The notes under the pieces were generated by a model. The model saw only the letters and a program-made list of their open reading frames with translations, did not search any database and was not told where the DNA came from. Below are positions 58,063 through 64,000 of a stretch of 64,000 bases of DNA, piece after piece. A program made the position numbers and the translations under genes. Source of the DNA: Rhinopithecus roxellana. Lineage: Eukaryota; Chordata; Mammalia; Primates; Cercopithecidae. Where the stretch lies: positions 138,383,463-138,447,462 of the forward strand of contig NC_044554.1 in NCBI RefSeq assembly GCF_007565055.1. Reading direction: 5' to 3'. The number at the start of each line of letters is the position of its first letter. The stretch's first letter is position 1.

Positions 58063-59158
58063 TAAAGCCAAGGTTCCCAGAAGCCCTAGTGCCTCGGTAA
58101 TTTTTTAATGGTACCTCAGGCCAAAATAAATGCCCACCCTTTCTATTTATGAAATTGATAGATCCAAATTTGATATTTGTAGTTGTTAATATGGTCCAAC
58201 AGATGTCACTGTGTTTCCCTCAAAAAGTTAAACTATCCCACAGAACCCCTAGGAATTCCGAGGCACCCCAGGGCACTGAAGCACTGTTTACAAGCTACAG
58301 CCTAAAGGGATTTTTTTCTGGCATAGAATATAAGTAAAATCTCTGAATGGGTCTTCTATAAGATCATGAAACAAAGTGAACTTTGTGTTCCACAAATTCC
58401 ATTGCTTTTAGTATCATTTGTTGCTGTTTTCATATGGTGTATATATATATGTGTGTGTATATATATAGAACAGGCATACCAAACATTTTTCTACAGAAAC
58501 AGAGAGCACATTTATTTTGTATGTGTGTGTTGGGGGGTGGACATAGATTATCTTGATTGCATATTCTTTTCTTATCCATTCTCTTGCAGCCCTTTAAACA
58601 CTGTAAAAACCATTCTTACCTCCTGAATTTGACCTACAGGCTGCAGTTTGCCAACAACTACTGTAGTTTTAAAACCTAGAGTATAACATGAAAGTGCAAT
58701 TCACTGCGGGTGATTCTGCAAGATTGCAGGCCCTCAGTGCTTTTGTTTTCCTTTTTCCCCTTTTTGCTCCAGGGAAGACTATGCAAGGAATACTGGAAGG
58801 GCCTACTGATTTCAAAACTACTGTAAACAGAGGGTGGCCATAGAATTTTCTTGCTCTAAATTGACTTAAGGAGGATCTGCAAGTTATTCCAGTTTAATAA
58901 AGAATCCCTGTTGAATTTCCAAGAAAAGGAAATAGGGTATTGCACTAAGCCCTTTATCAATTATTTGCTGATTATGTGAATGGCTAATGAGATTTCACAA
59001 TTATAACTAATCAGGCAATCCTTAGTTTATAATAGATTAATGTTTATAGAATGTGCCATTTGATGTTTCTAGGTTTTATTCCCAAAATTAGTGTGGCTGT
59101 CTTGAAATTATGCATTGTGCTTAGAACTTAGGTTTTTACGTTGCTTTTTTCTGTTCTG
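58063..59158. other. Unique intergenic sequence
   Basis: Contains a TA/TG dinucleotide run at 58439-58467. No gene signal. Confidence 0.4.
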
Positions 59159-59378
59159 TTTTTTTTTTTGAGACGAAGTTTCGCTCGTGTTGCACAGGCT
59201 GGAGTGCAATGGCGCGATCTCAGGTCACTGCAACCTCCGCCTCCTGGGTTCAAGTGATTCTCCTGCTTCAGCCTCCTGAGGAGCTGTGATTACAGGCGCC
59301 TGCCACCACGCCCGGCTAATTTTTTGTATTTTTCGTGGAGGTGGGGTCTCCCCACGTTGGCCAGCCTGTTTCCGACTT
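59159..59378 (-). repeat. Alu, minus orientation, truncated
   Basis: A complementary Alu that stops after GTTGGCCAGCCTGTTTCCGA, lacking the head third. Confidence 0.9.
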
Positions 59379-59691
59379 TAAGAATCCAGTATTACAAGTA
59401 TGCACGTTCCTGTGCTAGTCATAAAAGAAATAAATACCACTGGCAATAGTGGTCTTGAGAAAAACTATGATATTTCTTGAGGAAATTCCAATCCATATTT
59501 AAAAAGAAAAAAAGTACAATTTTTAAAAAGTGTACCATATAGGTTCTTCCAAGTTACAATCTTACAGTCTTCACCAAAAAGATGTTTTGTCGACTAAAGC
59601 TTTCCTACAACTTTAAGTCATTACTTCTTTTGCAGGTTGTCATAAGAACCCTGAAATTACCGCTGAAAACATTTTATAAATTTATTTATCC
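59379..59691. other. Unique intergenic sequence
   Basis: No recognised element. Confidence 0.4.
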
Positions 59692-59815
59692 ATAGAGACT
59701 CCAATATTCCACAAGGGCAGGGACAGCGTGTTTTGCTCACCATTTTATCCCCAAGCACACAGAATTGTTTCTACAGCCTATTAGGTGTTCAATAAATATT
59801 TGTGAACTTATTGAT
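59692..59815 (+). repeat. L2 3' end, + orientation
   Basis: Contains ACAAGGGCAGGGACAGCGTG, then TATCCCCAAGCACACAGAA and TTCAATAAATATTTGTGAAC, the classic L2 terminus. Confidence 0.85.
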
Positions 59816-59942
59816 CAAAGACAAAACTACATTTAGTCAGAATCATCCAGTGAAAAGCATTTTGCATTTGATGACTAGTAGACTTAGATGAACAGTTCCA
59901 GGACCACCGCTAATTTTCCTTGAGTCATTAGAAACATCCCTT

Positions 59943-60734
59943 CAGGGCTGCGGAGGAAAAATCCAATCTGGCCGCTGCCCCACAGCCCCTTTCCGTTCCG
60001 CGCGTTTGCCTCCCCGTTCTGATGAAGGAGGAAATGGAGGCGGAAGAGCAGCAGCGATTTTCTTAGCCATTTTCTTACCAACAGAGGCCAAAGGAAGCAG
60101 CAGGGCACTACACTGCGGGTTGTCTTTGCGAGGAAGTGGCACTGGGCAGAGATGCAGTTCAGCAAACTTATCATTGCAGCAATTTTGGAGCTGACTTTTC
60201 GACAATGCAAGATCTAGAAATGTGTGCAAGACATGCGAAAAGAACCACCATTAACACTGAAGATGTGAAGCTCTTAGCCAGAAGGAGTAATTCACTGCTA
60301 AAATACATCACAGACAAAAGTGAAGAGCTTGCTCAGATTAACCTAGAACGAAAGGCACAGAAGACAAAGAAGAGGATGCAAACAAAAATGCAAGGGAGCC
60401 AGCAGAGGCTGGAGTACAGGAAAGTTAAGAATTAAACTCTCCCGCTGCTTGGAAAATGCAGCTTTCTGCAGGTAGAGCCACCTAGTATGTATATGGCCAC
60501 AAAGGGAATTTTGAAGGGATAAATAGAGATTTTAAAAAAAGGCTAGATGGCTTTTTGTGTTGTATTTTCCAAGTCGTTAACTGCAAACGCTGGTTTTAAA
60601 GAGAACTGGACACTCAAGCAAAATACTCTTACTCCCATGTCTCACTACAGCACATGCAAATGGTGTAGTTGAATGGTATATCGGAAATTATTGCAATTAA
60701 AATTGTGTGAGCAATTTGAAAGAAAAAGAAAAAA
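59943..60734 (+). pseudogene. CENPSP: Processed retrocopy of CENPS (MHF1/APITD1)
   Basis: The parent is the histone-fold protein CENP-S, which acts with CENP-X at kinetochores and in the Fanconi DNA-repair complex. Here a continuous intronless copy runs from a GC-rich 5' UTR through a coding part (about 60034-60435) to a 3' UTR with ATTAAA near 60699 and a degenerate A-tail at about 60719-60734. Recognisable residues are EEQQRFS at the start and RHAKRTTINTEDVKLL, then RRSNSLLKYITDKSEE, in the histone fold. A short in-frame duplication after codon 10 brings a TAG at 60064-60066, and two small deletions shift the middle of the protein. The target-site duplication AGAAACATCYCTT lies at 59930-59942 and 60735-60747. 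The gene symbol is descriptive only. Confidence 0.92.
60136..60435 (+). other. Residual open frame in the CENPS retrocopy
   Basis: About 100 codons stay open from the middle of the retrocopy to the TAA at 60433-60435. Two deletions compensate each other, so the histone-fold helix region RTTINTEDVKLLARRSNS is in frame again. The frame has no AUG at its own start. The first in-frame AUG would be further in, so translation is doubtful. The C-terminal tail (TKKRMQTKMQ onward) differs from the parent because of another shift. Confidence 0.5.
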
Positions 60735-61269
60735 AGAAACATCTCTTTCATCTTTCAGAGTGTATTTCCTTATGTGTCAAACTGGAATATTTCTATCTGT
60801 CGCCAGCTCCCAGGGATGCTGCTGGAACCACGTGAGAGAGCGCGTTCACTTGCTCTACAAAAAGCGAAGGAAGGCGGTTAGCAGCCCAGCCAACCCAGGC
60901 CGCTTAAGGCCAACTACTTGGGGACCTCCACGTCACCTCGATATATACGGGACCACCCGTAACCCGTGAACTACGGAATCCCTAACCTCGCATCACTTGG
61001 CGGCTGCCCCGCAGATGCCCTAGGCGCCCCGAGAAAGGCGGTGCGGGGGGGACCCGTTCCAGGCTGGCGGGCAGCCACAGACAGGGCTACCAGTAGCAAC
61101 CGCTCAGGGGTGAGGCCGGAAGTCCCATCCGACCTCGCGGGCAGCCAGCGATAGGCCCATTCGAACTCGACCTTGTTTTGGCGTTGCTAGGAGACGCGGC
61201 TCCTGCGCGCACCCAACAGGCCGGCGCCCGGGAGGCGCGCGGGAGGGGGCGGGGACTGTCGCGTGGAGC

Positions 61270-61432
61270 CGCTGGGCGAGCACCGTTAGGGCAGCCTGGC
61301 GCGCGGCGCCCGCCAGGCGCCCAGTCCTCCGCCGTCTCCCACGCCTCCCGGGTGCCAGGGAACAGGTATCGGCGCGCCTCCCCAGCGGCTGGGAGAAACG
61401 CTGAGTGAAGAGGAGGAAGGACGGTTAGTCAG
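61270..61432 (+). other. ARL4A: Candidate ARL4A non-coding first exon (proximal GC-rich)
   Basis: A strong donor, CAG/GTGAGC, ends this stretch at 61432, with GT at 61433-61434. It sits in the CpG island downstream of the SP1-type motif. The transcription start is not visible, so the left boundary is a guess. Confidence 0.5.
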
Positions 61433-61989
61433 GTGAGCTGCGGCTGGGTGGGCGGCCGCGGCGGCCACGCCCTGTCGAGGGAGAAGAGCCGATTGTGTGC
61501 GGAGGGGCAGGGTGAAGGAATCCCGCTCCGGGGAGGGTGGGCTTACCCTAGCGGGCGCGCCAGGTCTAATCTCTAGCACCTCAGGGGCCCGCGCGGTCAC
61601 AGCCGGCACCCGTGGGCCTGCGGACAAAGGGTTAACGCGTTGGCGGTGACTGCGGGCCCCGGATGTGAGAGCCTCAGCTTGGCGCCCTGGCTGCGCTGCA
61701 GGTGCGCCGGGCCTAACGGAGCCGGCAGCCTGGCGGCGACCTGACCGCCCGAGGCTCCCCTTCACCTGCAGCGGCTGCTTGGCTCCCTCCGAGAACGCCG
61801 CCTTTTCTAACTTAAGGGCAACAGGTGGTGCCGGTGGACCGAGAGAGAGCCCAGCTCCGCCGTACTGGGAGCGGCAATTACCCTCACCAATTACGGAGCG
61901 GGGGCGGGAGTTGCATGGCTACCCTGATGCGGGTGACCAATGGGATTTGGGATCATGGGTGGACCGGGAGGAGTGGGCGTGGTCGGAGT

Positions 61990-62126
61990 CTGAGTCCTAA
62001 GGTTTCTAGTGCGATAACTGCCAGAGCTGCTTGGAGAGCTAAGCTGGAAAGACGTGGGGGTGGTTATCCCTGCGTGGAAACGCTTGCCAATGCTTTCTCA
62101 TTTGGACCCAGACTCCAGATCGGGAG
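61990..62126 (+). other. ARL4A: Candidate alternative ARL4A first exon
   Basis: A second good donor, GAG/GTGAGA, ends at 62126, with GT at 62127-62128. Human ARL4A is known for several alternative 5' non-coding exons joined to one coding exon. The left boundary is uncertain. Confidence 0.45.
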
Positions 62127-62556
62127 GTGAGAACGTTGTTATTTTGGAAGGGGTAGGAGGTAATAGTGATCTTGGGTATGCTGTTAGGCATGTGGAATTA
62201 GATTCCCAAGATAGGACTATCTGCTTATGAGTTTTCTGCCAAATAGGCACTTTGTGGTTATGGCCACTTAGACCACATATTGTTAACTAGGTTCTTTCCA
62301 GAATGAGGTCTTTGAGGTTTGGGGGCCCAGGAGAAAAACGTACATATTACTGCATTTTAAGTAAACCAGATAATTTCATCACTGTTATTCCATCATTTGT
62401 TTTGAATTGTGTGTGTTTTCATGTACGTTTTATATCTCATCTGGTTTAGCGAAGCAAGTTGTAGGAAGTTCTTCGTGTTGTTTATTTTAGCAAAGTAGAG
62501 AAAACCTGTTTTAATGTATTATTTCAGGAGAATAACTTATTATTTCTTCCCTCTCC

Positions 62557-62562
62557 CAGCAG
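62557..62562 (+). promoter_or_regulatory. ARL4A: ARL4A coding-exon splice acceptor, tandem NAGNAG
   Basis: A pyrimidine tract (TTTCTTCCCTCTCC) precedes CAGCAG. Either AG (62558-62559 or 62561-62562) could be used. Both lie in the 5' UTR, about 90 bases before the start codon, so the choice would not alter the protein. Confidence 0.75.
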
Positions 62563-62648
62563 TCTTATAGCTGAATCAGCTACCAAGAGAAGTTCTAAAG
62601 CAAGAAGAGAAAAGCACTTCAATTTGGGACATTTATTTGCACCTGGAA

Positions 62649-63251
62649 ATGGGGAATGGGCTATCAGACCAGACTTCTATCCTGTCCAGCCTGCCTTCAT
62701 TTCAATCCTTCCACATTGTTATTCTGGGTTTGGACTGTGCTGGAAAGACAACTGTCTTATACAGGCTGCAGTTCAATGAATTTGTAAATACCGTACCTAC
62801 CAAAGGATTTAACACTGAGAAAATTAAGGTAACCTTGGGAAATTCTAAAACAGTCACGTTTCACTTCTGGGATGTAGGTGGTCAGGAGAAGTTAAGGCCA
62901 CTGTGGAAGTCATATACTAGATGCACAGATGGCATTGTATTTGTTGTGGACTCTGTTGATGTCGAAAGGATGGAGGAAGCCAAAACTGAACTTCACAAAA
63001 TAACTAGGATATCAGAAAATCAAGGAGTCCCTGTACTTATAGTTGCTAACAAACAAGACTTGAGGAACTCATTGTCTCTTTCAGAAATTGAGAAATTGTT
63101 AGCAATGGGTGAACTGAGCTCATCAACTCCTTGGCATTTGCAGCCTACCTGTGCAATCATAGGAGATGGCCTAAAGGAAGGACTTGAGAAACTACATGAT
63201 ATGATCATTAAAAGAAGAAAAATGTTGCGGCAACAGAAAAAGAAAAGATGA
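62649..63251 (+). CDS. ARL4A: ARL4A, ARF-like small GTPase, complete single-exon CDS
   Basis: A 200-residue ARF-family GTPase. In the family it acts at the plasma membrane and nucleus, recruiting cytohesin/ARNO-type exchange factors and affecting actin and membrane traffic. The sequence shows MGNGLSDQ with glycine 2 for N-myristoylation, the P-loop GLDCAGKT at 27-34, switch I with Thr51 in VPTKGFNTEK, DVGGQE at 75-80 with Gln79, NKQD at 134-137, and a lysine/arginine-rich tail (KRRKMLRQQKKKR, 188-200) that serves as nuclear-localisation and lipid-binding signal. I chose this ATG rather than the in-frame ATG at 62637 because only this one puts glycine at position 2. The stop is TGA 63249-63251. 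The relatives ARL4C and ARL4D differ in the N-terminus and tail. From memory, residue 14 is Asn in human ARL4A, and here it is Ser. Confidence 0.97.
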   Translation: MGNGLSDQTSILSSLPSFQSFHIVILGLDCAGKTTVLYRLQFNEFVNTVPTKGFNTEKIKVTLGNSKTVTFHFWDVGGQEKLRPLWKSYTRCTDGIVFVVDSVDVERMEEAKTELHKITRISENQGVPVLIVANKQDLRNSLSLSEIEKLLAMGELSSSTPWHLQPTCAIIGDGLKEGLEKLHDMIIKRRKMLRQQKKKR

Positions 63252-64000
63252 ATATCAATACCTATTATATCTGTGTGGAGTAGGTTTTCTCTGGTCTGAT
63301 TTTGACAAATAGAAGAGTGTCTACAACCTGGTTTGCCTGTCTGCCCTCCTGGATGCTATTAAAGCTTTGTTTTGTTGAACAATCAGATGCCCAACTCCGT
63401 TGCCTTGTGGAAGATGAGTAAATGCAGTGCTTCTTAAAGTGGTCTCTTCTCCCTACCCCACAAATCTTTTGGTACTAGCATTTGGGGAAGCCAAGCAAGG
63501 ATAGGAAATTGACCAGAACACAGTTGTGGAAATTTGGCCTGAAGTTAGTGAAATAAAACTTTCAAGAGTGTCTGCCTAGTGTTTTGTGCTTATATCTTTT
63601 TGCAGGGGAAGCCTTTGCAAGAAAACTGCATACAAGGCTTTGTAATGATCCAGTGCTAATCGATGGAAATGTTAAGGTAGATTAACATATATGCAGTTAT
63701 ATTGATCACATTGGTCCAACCAGTCCTTTTTTGAAGTAAGGAACAAGGAGTATTTTTTAAGTTTTGGCCAAATGATTTTTGATGCTTTCTGGAATCAAGT
63801 AATTTAATGGTATAGCTTAATTCTAGACAATGTTTAAGTTGGTCTACCTTTAATAAAAATAAGATATTTGGGGTGTATTCAAGTGCATGGATTAGTTTTC
63901 CTGACAAAGCATGTTTTGGTGTGTAGTCTTACTTTTTAGAAATAGCTATGCATCGTTCTACACAGGTTTAAAACAACTTTTTGGGGGATTTAGGACTATT
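63252..64000 (+). other. ARL4A: ARL4A 3' UTR and downstream flank
   Basis: Possible polyadenylation signals are ATTAAA at 63358-63363, AATAAA at 63552-63557 (followed by a GT-rich stretch, GTGTTTTGTGC near 63580) and AATAAA at 63852-63857. The AATAAA at 63552 has the best downstream context. No repeat element is seen to the end of the window. Confidence 0.75.

Larger units (their letters stand above)
60830..62130 (+). promoter_or_regulatory. ARL4A: CpG island and promoter region of ARL4A
   Basis: GC- and CpG-rich over about 1.3 kb, in strong contrast to the surrounding DNA. Motifs seen: an ETS-type CCGGAAGT at 61116-61123, an SP1-type GGGGGCGGGG at about 61245-61254, an RFX-like GTTGCTAGGAGAC at 61183-61195, and CCAAT boxes at 61886-61890 and 61937-61941. 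There is no clear TATA box, as is usual for a CpG-island promoter. It starts about 100 bases after the CENPS retrocopy. Confidence 0.85.

Noticed and set aside
59884..60229. Minus-strand frames over the CENPS retrocopy
   Set aside because: They are antisense shadows of the retrocopy and its GC-rich 5' UTR.
61286..61765. 159-codon minus-strand open frame in the CpG island
   Set aside because: Stops are rare in GC-rich DNA. The product is low-complexity Pro/Ala/Arg/Ser-rich with no domain and it overlaps the ARL4A promoter.

Overview
This is primate nuclear DNA, almost certainly human or a close catarrhine relative. It is AT-rich and dense in Alu, L1, L2, MIR and old LTR elements. Two recognisable genes lie on the + strand, SCIN followed by ARL4A, the gene order I know from human chromosome 7p21.3. 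The AluY-like copies, the ERV9-type LTR12 and the primate L1 agree with this.

Layout. About 1-11.8 kb is the 3' part of SCIN (scinderin/adseverin, a calcium-dependent actin-severing protein). Five coding exons at 3212-3389, 3658-3779, 8543-8620, 10914-10974 and 11666-11793 join without a frame break. They encode the last ~188 residues, which are most of gelsolin repeat 5 and all of repeat 6. About 12-59.9 kb is intergenic. It holds an ancient L1 broken by an inverted Alu pair (16-17.9 kb), a MaLR-type LTR with internal sequence (21.7-23.5 kb), an isolated GC-rich block (23.6-24.0 kb), a MER2-like DNA transposon (24.7-25.0 kb), a solo LTR12 (29.5-30.1 kb), a THE1 LTR nested in an older L1 (35.2-36.3 kb), a near-full-length but dead L1 with a probable 3' transduction (42.0-48.2 kb) and an LTR nested in another LTR (49.0-50.2 kb). 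A complete processed retrocopy of CENPS lies at 59.94-60.73 kb. From 60.8 to 62.1 kb is a CpG island with candidate ARL4A first exons, followed by the single coding exon of ARL4A (62649-63251) and its 3' UTR.

The two genes have unrelated jobs: SCIN acts on actin filaments, and ARL4A is an ARF-like small GTPase acting at membranes. Nothing in the sequence shows co-regulation. I found no CRISPR array, bacterial-type operon, structural RNA gene or clearly new biological system. The most useful observations concern insertion history: intact target-site duplications, nesting, the 3' transduction, the retrocopy next to the ARL4A promoter, hairpins and inverted repeats. Repeat families are named from memory of consensus sequences. 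Boundaries are approximate unless a target-site duplication is cited.
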